Source: Chloranthus sessilifolius (taxonomy: Eukaryota; Streptophyta; Magnoliopsida; Chloranthales; Chloranthaceae). From it: 64,000 nt of DNA. Shown one piece after another: positions 35,696-46,887 of the stretch (position 1 is the first letter of the stretch; each line of letters opens with the position of its first letter). The position numbers were made by a program, and so were the translations under genes. Below the pieces are notes generated by a model. It saw only the letters and a list, made by a program, of their open reading frames with translations, was not told where the DNA came from and made no database searches. The DNA lies in the NCBI GenBank assembly GCA_021018995.1, contig CM037588.1, positions 140,799,725 to 140,863,724 on the forward strand, given 5' to 3'.

Positions 35696-36689
35696 AATTA
35701 CCCAGTTTTCTCTTAGTGTAATTTATGAGAGCTGTGTCTCTAAGGGTTCTAGAGACCTTTCTGAGTAAATTCGTGTCACATGCAATGTAGGTGTGACGTG
35801 AGTTGTTACGCGTAAACCTCTACAAGAAAGGAGCGTGTTGGATTTTACTTGAGGTAGGGAATACCTTGAAACATATACTTTAATTCGTCAAAATCATGTA
35901 TGTAGAGTATTTCAATCATGTAGAGTATCTCAAGAGAACAGTCATATAAATATGTTTCCAACATGTGTGTGTGCGTGAGTGAATTTTAAATAGAAATCAT
36001 GAAGTCTCCAGGGGACGTAGAATTGTAACAATGGGCATCTGAATAATGCATTAAACCAGTAGCATCCCAGGAATGCAGATGAAACTAAATGATGAAACAA
36101 AAGAAGAACGATAAGGCCCAATATAATAAAATTAGCACAATCACGGTGAATAACTATATGCAGAGCACATTCGATATTCTGTTATTTAAGGTTTAATTAA
36201 AATACCCCACCGACGTGGCGGGATACTCACGACTGACTCGACAGGATATCCGTAATCGGTACGGTGGCCAAACCGTACACAATAGCACATCCCAGGGATC
36301 TTGAATTGAGAATAGACCCTGCCGCCTAAGAAAGGGGCCTGGGTAGTATTGAATTTTTAACATATAACAAGTATCTATTTAGACGACGATAGTGGGTATT
36401 CCATCGGGGCTCGATGCTATATTACTCGGGGACTATTTAAGTTAAGATTTAAGTGATTATGCCGAATCCATTACTATACCAGTAAGACAAGAATAAACAA
36501 AGTCATGCAAAGTAACAGTGTATCCATCATTTTATTTCCAATTATTCCATTGTCTTTCAGCAGTTCTATCAAATAAATTATATCTTTAAACTGTTTTGAC
36601 ATACATGTGAGAGCTTAATTTATATATTCACTGTGTTTCCCTATTGAGCTAGGAGATGTAGCTCACCCCCCTTAGACTATACGTCGCGG

Positions 36690-36793
36690 GTCCAGGACTA
36701 GCGGCAGTAGAGAGTTCTGGAGACGTTAATCCAGGGGATTCGGATTACGTGCCCACAGAAGAGTCAGAGCCTCCTCCTAAAAAATTCTTCTAG
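36690..36793 (+). other. Conserved acidic peptide-like segment in R3 LTR
   Basis: After ACGTCGCGG a frame reads through Gly-Pro-Gly-Leu-Ala-Ala, a SSGDVNPGDSDYVPTEESEP stretch and PPKKFF, and ends at TAG. The second R3 LTR (about 46340-46443) encodes the same with PPEEFF. R5 has the same pattern (57160-57269) and R4 on the minus strand (about 50735-50830). Differences between families fall so as to keep the DS/SD, EE(S/L)EPPP and FF-stop positions. Upstream is an imperfect hairpin of the GAGCTAGGATGTAGCTC type. Confidence 0.45.
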
Positions 36794-37153
36794 GAGACCC
36801 TTTACGTACTTTGAAAGTGAGTTGAGAGTATTAGGTACGGCTTGGTATGTCAAGCCTCTTTATTTAAATGTAATTAAATACCTTTATTCTTTTGACAAAC
36901 CATATGGGGTGAACTGTTATCACCAATGGTTTGGTTCAGTTCTTATGCCCATGAATTGGCATGGGACAAGAACTGTCTTTAGAGACTCTTTTTATTTTAA
37001 ATACATGAGAACTTGTTTAGAGTAGATACATGTGCCTTACTTGTAGTCTTTGGCTTGTATATACCAATGCTCCTTACAGAATCACAGGGCACGGTCTTGA
37101 GGGTCGTGCTGATGGCACGAGTTTCGAGGTGTTAAAATTCTGACTATCACAGT

Positions 37154-37166
37154 TGGTATCAGAGCC
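37154..37166 (+). promoter_or_regulatory. Primer binding site of R3
   Basis: TGGTATCAGAGCC lies two bases after the first R3 LTR and is a full match to the initiator methionine tRNA type. In the second copy (46804) it reads TAGTATCAGAG, so one key base is changed. Confidence 0.9.
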
Positions 37167-37237
37167 ATTTCTTTTAATTTCTGACAATCATTTTTGTCAG
37201 AACATAGGGACTTCTGCTAACAAAACTATGGTTTCTC

Positions 37238-38639
37238 ATGCAGACCGTTATGTTTCCTAGAGGAAGAGGTCGACCCAGGGGTGGTCATGATAGGAATCTG
37301 CGTAGTAGAGATGAGTTCATCTCGCCTACGAACAGAGTGCCATTGGAAAATAGGGAGGTTCCCGAGGGCAGTGGCCAAGAAGAGAACCAAAATCAAGCAG
37401 AAAATCAAGATCGAGACCGACAAGATCGAGATCAGAGAGAACAAGATAGAGTGAGGGAAAGAAATGAAGAAAGAGAGGAGCATCAGAGGATGATGCATAC
37501 TATGGAAACCATGGCACAACAGCCAGCATCCTTGGCAACTCATGCTGCCCTAGAGTAACATCAGACACCTACGCCTCTAGTAGGGACTACACTACCAGTA
37601 GCTTCAGCATTTATCGAATTCAGGAGGATGAGACCTCCTAGCTTTTCAGGGCAAGCAGACACTATGGCAGCCAAAAATTGGCTGAGTGAAATGGAGAAGG
37701 TATTTAGTGTACTGACATGCACAGAGGACGAGAGCGTCCGTTGGGCAGCTTACATGCTAGATTGGGAGGCTGGGCCTTGGTAGAAATCTGTTTTGCAGAC
37801 TGGGGCTCAAGAAACTCCATATATGCCCTAGACATGGGATGAATTCGTTGAAGAGTTTAATAAGCAGTACTTTTCGGAGGTTGTGAGAAATCAGATGGAG
37901 ACTCAATTTTTATAACTAATGCAAGGAAAGATGACCGTAAGAGAGTACGGAGTAGAATTTATGAGACTGGCTCGTTTCACTCCAGACTACGTAATTTCTG
38001 ATGTGATGAAAGCGAAGAGGTTTCAACAGGGTTTAAGGCTGGACATCCGAGGAGGAGTTGCGCCATTTCAGCTGAAGACCTATGGAGAGGTCATGAGTAA
38101 GGCATTAGTGGTCGAAGAAGTAAATAATAACCGATACCGTCAAATGGAACAACAAGGAAGAGGAAGCATTGATCAAGGCAGGACTGGGAGTTATGAACCA
38201 ATGAATAAGAAGTCGAGGTTCGTAGCTCCGAATGAGAGACAACCGTTCCAGACAGGGTATGGGAGAGCTGCACAATAGACTACTCATCAAAGATTCCCAT
38301 TGCTGGCGTCAGGGAGACCAATGAGGTATGAGGGTCTTGCTATTTCCACTGAAGCCACAGTTACACAAGGTTTTTCACTAGCTGCTTCTTCAATACCAAG
38401 AGAGACTTGTGCCAAGTGTGGCAAGTCCCACAAAACGGCGGATTGTAGACAAGGAATGCGAGGCTATTTTAAATGTGGCAAGATAGGCCACGTGATTGGA
38501 GATTACCCTGAGGCAATTAAGGAGAAGACGGCCTCAGCTTCCATGCCACGACCTATTTAATCAAAGAAACCAATTGTTCAAGGGAGAGCCTATGCAGTCA
38601 CCGCCCAAGAAGCAGGGAGTGCACACGACGTCATCCAAG
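37238..38639 (+). pseudogene. R3 gag, first copy: one frame with six nonsense codons
   Basis: A Ty3/gypsy Gag of about 467 codons is readable in a single frame from ATG 37238 (MFPRGRGRPRG four codons later) to the splice donor, homologous along its length to the open R5 Gag. Features are a charged Arg/Glu/Asp/Gln region (37360-37500), a capsid-like core and two knuckles near 38400-38510; the second has Tyr in place of both its first and last Cys. Stops lie at 37556, 37781, 37829, 37913, 38276 and 38558. All are CAA/CAG or TGG codons changed by C-to-T or G-to-A, with no frameshift. The first four also occur in the second copy. Confidence 0.92.
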
Positions 38640-38787
38640 GTGAGATCCCTTTTAAATAAGAGTTTCAATTTAAATACAATTTTAGATAGAACAGGTGCAT
38701 TCATTAAAAAAGCATTTTTACTTATTTTTATACGTTAGAAAATTCTAAATAAAGTATGTGTTATACATGTATATGTATGTGTTATAA
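38640..38787 (+). other. Putative gag-pol intron of R3, first copy (acceptor mutated)
   Basis: The donor is CAAG|GTGAGA, identical to R5. The acceptor position reads TTATAA where the second copy (48436-48437) has TTATAG, so the AG is lost by a G-to-A change. The length is 148 nt, not a multiple of three. The frame across the join matches R5 and R2. Confidence 0.65.
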
Positions 38788-41700
38788 GTACGTTACAAGT
38801 CTATGAAAAAGGATGCTATGTAGCATGTGACGCACGAGTGTTGATAGACCCAGGGTCTACCCACTCCTTTATCACCCCTAGATTTGTAAAGAAAATGAAG
38901 ATTGTTTCGGAGACACTGGACTTTGTGTTATAAGTGTCTATCCCAACGGGAGAATTAGTGGACACTGAGTTAGTCTGCAAATCAGTAGTAGTGAGCGTTC
39001 GGGATGGCGTTGTCTATGAATTAGACACGCAATTGATATTGTTGGACATGCAAGGATTCGATATGATCCTTGGCATGGATTGACTGTCTCATCATTGTGC
39101 AACAATGGATTGTAAGAACAAGGTTGTCATTTTTCGACCTAACACAAGGAGATCGTTTCGATTTCGAGGAGAGAGATCGACACAGGTGCTACTCATCTCT
39201 GCAATCAGAGCCGAACGTTTAATCAGAAAGGGGTGTAGCGGTTATTTGGCATTTCTTCTGAAGGGAGAGAAAGAAGAAAAGAATGTTATTTCTGAGATAG
39301 CAGTAGTGCGAGAGTTCGAAGACGTATTTCCAGAAGAATTGCCAGGATTACCTCCAGAGAGAGAAGTAGAATTCGCTATCGACTTAGCACCAGGAACGGA
39401 GCCTATTTTAAAGGCACCATACAGGATGGCTCCTGCTGAGTTGAAGAAGTTGAAAGAGTAGTTGCAAGAGCTTATGGATAAAGGGTTTATAAGACCAAGC
39501 GTGTCTCCATGGGGAGCACCGGTTTTATTTGTGAAAAAGAAAGATGGGTCGATGCGGTTGTGCATTGACTATCGACAATTGAACAAATTCATTGTGAAGA
39601 ATCGATACCCTTTGCCAAGAGTAGATGACTTGTTCGATCATTTGCAAGGGGCGAAGTACTTTCCCAAGATCGATCTGAGATCTAGATACCATCACTTAAG
39701 AGTCAAGGCCGAGGACATTCAGAAAATGGCATTCAGAACACGGTACGGACACTATGAATTTTTGGTGATGCCGTTCGGATTGACAAACGCACCGGCGTCA
39801 TTTATGGATTTAATGAATCAGGTGTTTAAACCACACCTGGATTCCTGTGTCGTCGTGTTTGTTGACGACATCCTGATTTACTCTAAATCAAAGATAGAAC
39901 ATGAAGAACACTTACGAGTCGCTCTACAAACTTTGCGTGAACCCCAATTGTACGCCAAACTCAGCAAATGTGAATTTTGGTTAGAAGAGGTTAGCTTTTT
40001 GGGACATGTCGTCTTAAAGCATGGTGTCACAGTAGATCCCGCTAAGATCGAGGCAGTAGTGAACTGAGAGCAACCAAAGACCGTGACCGATGTCCGAAGT
40101 TTCCTTGGACTAGCAGGTTATTATCGACATTTTGTAGAGGGGTTTTCAAAGATATCGGGACCTCTTACGAGGCTTACAAGAAAGGATTCAAGATTTGAGT
40201 GGGGTGAAGCGTGTGAGAAGAGTTTTCAAGAACTCAAGAAGAGACTCACTTCAGCTCTAGTGTTAGCCATTCCTTCAGGCAGTGAAGGATTCGCGATCTA
40301 CAGTGATGCTTCGTATAACGGTTTGGGTTGCGTGCTCAACCAACATAAAAAGGTGATAGCTTACGGGTCAAGACAGTTGAAAGAGCATGAGAAGAACTAT
40401 CCAACGCATTATCTGGAACTAGCAGCGGTCATATTTGCGTTGAAGATTTGGTGACATTATCTATACGGGGAAACGTTTGAAATCTTCACCGACCATAAGA
40501 GCTTCAGATACTTATTTACGCAGAAGGAACTTAACATGAGGCAGCACAGATGGATGGAATTCCTCAAAGACTATGACTGTTCCATACAGTACCATCCAGG
40601 CAAGGCTAATGTGGTAACAGATGCCTTGAGTCGGAAGAATTCAGTGCAGTTGGCTAGTTTGATTTTGGGAAGGCACCAATGGAAGTTATTTGAAGATCTG
40701 GCACTATATGGTGCGGACATCAAGTTGCAAGCTACAGGAGCCTTTTTGGCCAACATATCAGTGAAACCGATGATATTCGAACACATACGCGAACTACAGA
40801 TGGGAGACCCGGTACTAACCAAGGTCCGTCAAGACGTAACGGAAGGCATCAGATCAGAATTCTCAATCAGGGAGGATGGTTCCCTATTGTTCAAGGGTTA
40901 ACTTTGCATCCCTAACAATGTCGATCTGCGACGAACCATTCTCGATGAGACTCACAAATCAAATTATGCTATCCACCCCGACAGCACAAAGATGTACCAA
41001 GATTTAAAAAGGAATTACTGGTGGAGAGGTCTGAAGCAAGATGTGGCAGAATACGTCTCACGGTGTTTGACGTGTCGGCAAGTGAAGATTGATCATAGAC
41101 ACCCTGTAGGATTATTACAACCTCTGCCAATACCAGAGTGGAAATGGGAATCGATCTCTATGGACTTCATCGTTGGACTACCGGCACTACAAAGAGATAT
41201 AATGCCATTTGGGTAATCGTGGACCGACTGACCAAGTCAGTACACTTCCTACCTTACAACACGATGTACATGGCCGAAAAACTCGCAGAATTATATATGA
41301 AGGAGATAGTACTCCTACACGGAATCCCAAGCAGTATCATTTCAGATCGTGATCCACTATACACGTCAAAATTTTGGAAGAAATTTCAGGAAGGAATGGG
41401 AACCCGACGGGACTTTAGTTCAGCTTTCCATCCGCAAACAGATGGGCAAACAGAGCGAGTAAATCAAGTAATAGAAGACATGCTCAGAGCATGTATGTTA
41501 GAGCTACAAGGATCATAGGACCAGCACCTACCGTTGATCGAGTTTGCGTACAACAACAGTTTCCAGACAAGCATTGGAATGGCACTGTATGAAGCCTTGT
41601 ACGGAAAGCGATGTAAATCGCCAATCAATTGGGAGGAAACAGGTGAAAAATTTGTTTTGGGACCCAAGTTGCTTGAAGATAACGCCGCTATTGTCCGCAT

Positions 41701-42207
41701 GATCAGAGAAAGACTAAAGGCGGCTCAAAGCAGACAGAAAAGCTACGCCGATATCAAGCTAACCAGTGTGAACTATAAGGTGGGTGAGCACGTGTTTGTA
41801 AAGGTGTCGCCTATGAAAGGCGTGATGAGATTTGGAAAGAGAGGGAAGCTAAGTCCCTATTATCTCTAACCCTTCGAAATTCTTGGTTGGGTGGGCGAAG
41901 TCGCATATCTCATTGGATTACCACCAGTGTTCGATCGAGTACATAACGTTTTCCACATTTCTATGCTCAAAAAGTATGTGGGTGACCCTTCCCACGTTCT
42001 ACAAGGTCAACCATTGGAGATGCACGAGGATATGAGCATGATAGAAGAACCGGAGGATATATTGGATAGAAAGGAACAAGTGCTACGCACCAAAGTTATT
42101 CCCTTAGTGCTTGTCCATGGAAGAATCATCCGGTCGAGGAGGCAACGTGGGAACGTGAGGCGGATGTCAGAGAATAATATCCCAACTTGTTCAAAATTGC
42201 CAACTAA
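38788..42207 (+). pseudogene. R3 pol: protease, RT, RNase H, integrase, chromodomain-like tail (broken)
   Basis: The protease DPGSTHSF motif lies near 38850. RT covers about 39300-40065, with the [16 protein letters not shown] block, IDLRS and FVDDILIYS. RNase H (40083-40535) contains the SDASYNGLG motif. The connection and integrase zinc domain follow (40990-41100; H-x-H and CRQVK, i.e. C-x2-C with a substitution), then the integrase core to about 41520 (SDRDPLYTSKFW, HPQTDGQTERVNQ), the GPF-type tail, and the ILDRKEQVLRTK plus EEATWE chromodomain-like end, split by a frameshift near 42118. Stops include 39459, 40065, 40452, 40899, 41516 and 41867. Similar to R5 throughout. Confidence 0.9.
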
Positions 42208-42424
42208 TTAGTCCTATTCAAATTAATAATGTGTAATGGTTGGTAGTATGAAAGTCTCTTTTTCTTTTTAATGAATGATTGAAATTTTTTTGAAATTTTA
42301 GTATATTAACTCCAAATTATGATAGAACCAACTTTTGGTGTGAAAAATTCCATGTACACCACTTAAGAAACTAGTAGTGAGGACTATTGATAGAAAACGA
42401 GCAAAAGAGCATCAGAAAAATATT

Positions 42425-42570
42425 TCTGGGCTTGCTCGAGCGACCACTTATGCTCGCTCGAGCGAGCCACATAAAATCATAAACTTGGCTCGCTCGAGCG
42501 ATGACTATTGCTCGCTCGAGCGAGGCATTTTGACCGCTCGAGCGAGAATTTATAACCGCTCGAGTGAGGT
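42425..42570 (+). repeat. Palindrome set upstream of R3 accessory ORF
   Basis: About six copies of the R3 palindrome (GCTCGAGC core) lie between the end of pol and a TATA-like box. They have the same motif and similar spacing as in the R3 LTRs, but the surrounding sequence is different, so this is not simply a copied LTR piece. Confidence 0.85.
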
Positions 42571-42575
42571 CAGAG

Positions 42576-42584
42576 TATATATAT
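42576..42584 (+). promoter_or_regulatory. TATA-like box upstream of R3 accessory ORF
   Basis: TATATATAT lies directly after the palindrome set and about 200 bases before the accessory ORF ATG. The position matches R2 (16798) and R5 (63662). A possible splice donor AAAAAG|GTGAAA follows at about 42728, but no clear acceptor precedes the ATG. Confidence 0.5.
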
Positions 42585-42782
42585 GGGCGGATTTTTGTTC
42601 CTTTATTTCATCTTCACGCGAGAGACTCCCGAGCGAGAGTTAGGGCTCTTTTTTTTTAATCTCCAAGCTTTTACATCCGATTCAAGTCGGATTCGGACGA
42701 TCCGATCCGTCAAAAGCATTCAAAAAGGTGAAATTTTCACTATTTCTACCTTATTTCATTTATAAATTCTTCTTAAATATCA

Positions 42783-43933
42783 ATGGCATCCCAAATCCCT
42801 AACCCCCAATCTAGGAAACGGGTGGCGATTCGATCGCCATCATCGCACAATCAAGCGCCACAGACACCACAACCACACCCATCCACACCTCCTACCCCAA
42901 TCCAACTAAATGAATGGTGGGGATCAAAAGTTTTTGAAACCGAATGGGAGATCCATCCCTCTTGTTTTGGGGATCCGACGTCCACCCAATGGACTTCGGA
43001 TTTCCTTACAAACAACCGCCTACGAGCACTTTTTGACCCCTTTTGGAGCTCGGTACTATCCTAGGCTCGTAAAGTTATTCTACCAAACACTCAAGACCAA
43101 CATGACTGAGGACTCCATCCTCATCACCATTGACGGGAAAGAACTTATTTTCGGCAGTGCCGATGTCTCCTTCATCATGCAGTGCCCCGACACATATACA
43201 CCAAACCCCCCACATGTGGTTTCTAGATATTATATTTAAGAAAAATTTACACCCGACCGGTCATGACCAAGAGCGCCGCGAGACGATTTTGCGGGCTCTA
43301 CACTCCGCTTTCCGCAATAGGTTGTTTAGTGCTCCGATGGTAGCCATCAAGGACATGGCGCATGCCCATAAAAGAAACCTAAGGGGTGCTATTCCTCCAC
43401 CGATCAACCGATTACCCTATGTGCGCTTGATTTCCCGACTCCTCGATTCACGAAATGGGAAGGAGGGATTTCAAATCAGGACGGACGAACTCGTGCTCAC
43501 CGACAACATCATTCCATTCCTCACCCAAGACCTAAGCCGAAATCTAAAGAGCCTCCAAACTAGTATGAATAAGAAGAGAGATTGTCAGATTTCCCGACAA
43601 GCAACGCAACAAGCACCGGCAGGACCGACTACTCCCTCTACGTCATCTTCCCAGCTCCTACCTAGCACCGATAGCGGTATGATGAGAGAGATCTTCCAGC
43701 AGGGGCGGGAGATCAGATTACATCAACAGTTCCAGGAGGTGCTCCTTATAGACCTCATGGGCCATGCATACCCGTAGACATACAAGGAGCGCATTGGTGC
43801 TATGCGAGGTGCTGTTTTTGGAGCATCTAGCTCCGGCCTTGCTACGAGGAGCACTACAGCGGGTGCCACTACCACCAGGGAGGTTGGTGATGATGACGAC
43901 GATGATGAGGAGTATGAGCAGAGTGATGACTAG
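42783..43933 (+). pseudogene. R3 accessory ORF (post-pol, acidic C-terminus), two frameshifts
   Basis: This is the most readable copy of the extra ORF, about 380 codons in three frames (42783-43064, 42910-43239, 43130 onward). The N-terminus is rich in Ser, Pro and Arg. Next come WWGSKVFETEW and ARYYPRLVKLFYQTL (matching R2), an IDGKEL motif, then a PINRLPYVRLISRLL block. A Ser/Thr/Pro/Gln linker precedes a helical Gln-rich segment. The end is HAYP, a stop at 43776 where the frame continues, GAMRGAVFGASS, and a tail of eight acidic residues in a row to the stop at 43931. No transmembrane or signal segment is seen. Domain similarity to the putative plant transposon protein family is my impression, not a search result. 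Confidence 0.7.
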
Positions 43934-44460
43934 GCCGTCATCTGTCATTTAAAAATTTTGTGATTATCAGTCTAATATTTCGTGATTATGAGGTGAAATT
44001 TTTTTCTTTGAAACAATCGTGACATGATTGTCACAAAATCTAGGGCGGACATAATAGTGACTTAATATAGATATACATAAATTTTGATTAAATAAGTCTA
44101 TTTGGTGCAATGTGCGTGTGTATAATCAATTATGTAGTTGTATAAAAAAAAATCCTTGTGCAGGTTCTCATAAATTGGAGTCGAATGAATGTCATTCTGC
44201 TTATAGCCGTTAAGAGAGTTCTAGAATAATTAGGCTGATTAATACGACTGCCTTCTTATTTTGTATAGATAAAAAAATAATAATAATAATTCTCCATGCA
44301 GGTATGATCTCGGGTCATTGGACCATGTATTGAATTATCTGATTATGATTTTGTGGGTGTGTTGCTACGAATGTCTGTTCGGAAACTTTTTAAATGGTCT
44401 TATTTGATTCCTAGTGTGTCATCAATTTTCGAGGACGAAAATTTTATAAGGTGGAGTGAA
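43934..44460 (+). other. R3 3' untranslated internal region with polypurine tract
   Basis: No gene is seen. It holds the inverted repeat AATCGTGACATGATTGTCAC (about 44012) and ends with GAGGACGAAAATTTTATAAGGTGGAGTGAA before the LTR. It is repeated at 34356-34811. Confidence 0.8.
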
Positions 44461-46801
44461 TGTCATAACCCCAAATTTTTGGGAACCGTGCACATCACAT
44501 ACCATGCACGTGTACCACATATCATAAACATGTATTTGTGATTCACAAGAGAACCCAAAAAAAAAAAAACTACATATACACACTACGTGTGTATATGTGA
44601 AACTTTTTAGCTTTCACTATTAAGTGAAAGTGGAGAGGAGAGAGTCTCTCCTACGTAACCTAAATTAGTATAGATAGAGAGAACTAAAATAGAGAGAAAG
44701 AGGAGAAGGGTTGCAATAGAGAGAAAGAAGAGAAGGTTGTAAAAGAGGAGGAGAGGTTCGTTGGTTTTTGAGCAATAGAGAACCTTGAAAATCTTCACGA
44801 TTAGACAAAGCTGGATCAAACTATAGGAGATCTATCGAGTAAGGTATGATTTTAGATGTTTACATATGTTTTAAGTAGAGTTTAAACTATTGGACGAATG
44901 ATCCTTGACACTATTAGGTCTCTCATGAAGAAGGTGATAGTTCTCGAACAAATAGGGAACATGTATCTTTTCGTGGATCGCTCGAGCTGTCTAAATGGCT
45001 CGCTCGAGCGAGGGCTGAGAGAATATTCTGAGCATGTTCATGTTTTAGACTCGCTCAAGCGAGACCCACAGTGAAGGAGAAGCTCGCTCGAGCGAGGCAT
45101 TGCTTAGAGCTCCAGATACCTTATATTATAACCGCTCGAGCGATGAATAATGACCGCTCGAGCGATGGTTTATAACCACTTGAGCGATGAATAATTACCG
45201 CTCAAGCGATGAATAGTGCTCGCTCGAGCGATAAATAATAATCGCTCGAGTGATGAATAATGACCTCTCGAGCGAGAATTTATAACCGCTCGAGAGAGGT
45301 CAAGTGCTCGAGCGAGGCTAAATGACCGCTCGCGTGAAGAATTATCCAATTTTCTCATTTCTTTTAGTGTAATTTATGAGAGCTGTATTTCCAAGGGTTC
45401 TAGAGACCTTTCTGAGTAAATTCGTGTCACATGCAATGTAGGTGTGACGTGAGTTATTACGCGTAAACCTCTACGAGAAAGGAGCGCGTTGGATTTTACT
45501 TGAGGTAGGGAATATCTTGAAACATGTACTTTAATTCGTCAAAACCATGTATGTAGAGTATTTCAATCATGTAGAGTATCTCAAGAGAACAGTCATATAA
45601 ATATGTTTCCAACATGTGTGTGTGCGTGAGTAAATTTTAAATAGAAATCATGAAGTCCCCAGTGGATATAGAATTGTAACAATGGGCAACTGAATGATGC
45701 ATTAAACCAGTAGCATCCCAGGGATGCAGATGAAACCAAATGATGAAACAAAAGAAGAACGAAAAGGCCTAATGTAATAAAATTAGTACAATCACGGTGA
45801 ATAACTATATGCAGAGCACATTTGATATTCTGTTATTTAAAGTTTAATTAGAATACCCCACCAACGTGGCAGGATACTCACGACTGACTCGGCAGGATAT
45901 CCGTGACCGATACGGCGGCCAAACCATACACAATAGCACATCCCAGGGATGTTAAATTGGGAATAGACTCCGCCGCCTAAGAGGAAGGGGCCTGGGTAGT
46001 ATTGAATTTTTAACATATAACAAGTGTCTATTTAGACGACGATGGTGGGTATTCCATCGGGGCTCGATGCTATATTGCTTGGGAACTATTTAAGTTAAGA
46101 TTTAAGTGATTATGCCGAATCCATTACTATACCAGTAAGACAAGAATAAACAAAGTCATGCAAAGTAACAGTGTATCCATCATTTTATTTCCAATTATTC
46201 CATTGTCTTTCAGCAGTTCTATCAAATAAATTTATCTTTAAACTGTTTTGACATACATGTGAGAGCTTAATTTATATGTTCACTGTGTTTCCCTATTGAG
46301 CTAGGATGTAGCTCACCCCCCTTAGACTATACGTCGCAGGTCCAGGACTAGCGGCAGCAGAGAGTTCTGGAGACGTTAATCCAGGGGGTTCGGATTACGT
46401 GCCCACAGAAGAGTCAGAGCCTCCTCCTGAAGAATTCTTCTAGGAGACCCTTTGCGTACTTTGAGAGTGAGTTGAGAGTATTAGGTACGGCTTGGTATGT
46501 CAAGCCTCTTTATTTGAATGTAATTAAATACCTTTATTCTTTTGACAAACCGTATGGGGTGAACTGTTATCACCAACGGTTTGGGTCAATTCTTATGCCC
46601 ATGAATTGGCATGGGACAAGAACTGTTTTTAGAGACTCTTTTTATTTTAAATGCATGAGAATTTGTTTAGAGTAGATGCATGTGCCTTACTTGTAGTCTT
46701 TGGCTTGTATATACCAATGCTCCGTACAGAATCACAGGGCACGACTTTGAGGGTCGTGCTGATGGCACGAGTTTCGAGGTGTCGAAATTCTGGCTGTCAC
46801 A
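44461..46801 (+). repeat. R3 LTR, second copy (2.3 kb)
   Basis: It starts TGTCATAACC, ends GGCTGTCACA and is collinear with 34812-37151, with scattered substitutions and a few short indels. It contains the palindrome array (about 44975-45335), the conserved modules and the peptide-like frame (about 46340-46443). It is followed not by host DNA but by another R3 internal region. Confidence 0.92.
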
Positions 46802-46887
46802 GTTAGTATCAGAGTTATTTCTTTTAATTTCTTACAATCATTTTTATCAGAACATAGGGACTTCTGCTAACGAAACTGTGGTTTCTC

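Larger units (their letters stand above)
34812..37151 (+). repeat. R3 LTR, first copy (2.3 kb)
   Basis: It starts TGTCATAACC and ends GACTATCACA, two bases before the primer binding site. The second copy begins exactly 9649 bases later at 44461. Within it are an AAG|GTATG-like donor near 35194, the GCTCGAGC palindrome array (35330-35695), the CGGCAGGATATCCG-type module (about 36210-36265), the TATTCCATCGGGGCTCGATGC element (about 36395) and the acidic peptide-like frame (36690-36793). Confidence 0.92.

Noticed and set aside
37226..37543. Minus-strand hydrophobic open frames opposite gag (also 46867-47169)
   Set aside because: They are shadows of the charged Arg/Glu/Gln-rich Gag region. Hydrophobic Leu/Ser/Ile runs arise from the complement of that codon use.
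42540..42765. Plus-strand open frames between R3 pol and the accessory ORF
   Set aside because: They overlap the palindromes and TATA-like box, differ in frame from the accessory ORF and have no counterpart in R2 or R5.
42783..43933. Accessory ORF considered as an envelope gene
   Set aside because: It sits after pol, but no signal peptide, membrane anchor, Cys-rich ectodomain or furin-like site is visible in R2, R3 or R4. The acidic C-terminus is unlike an envelope tail.
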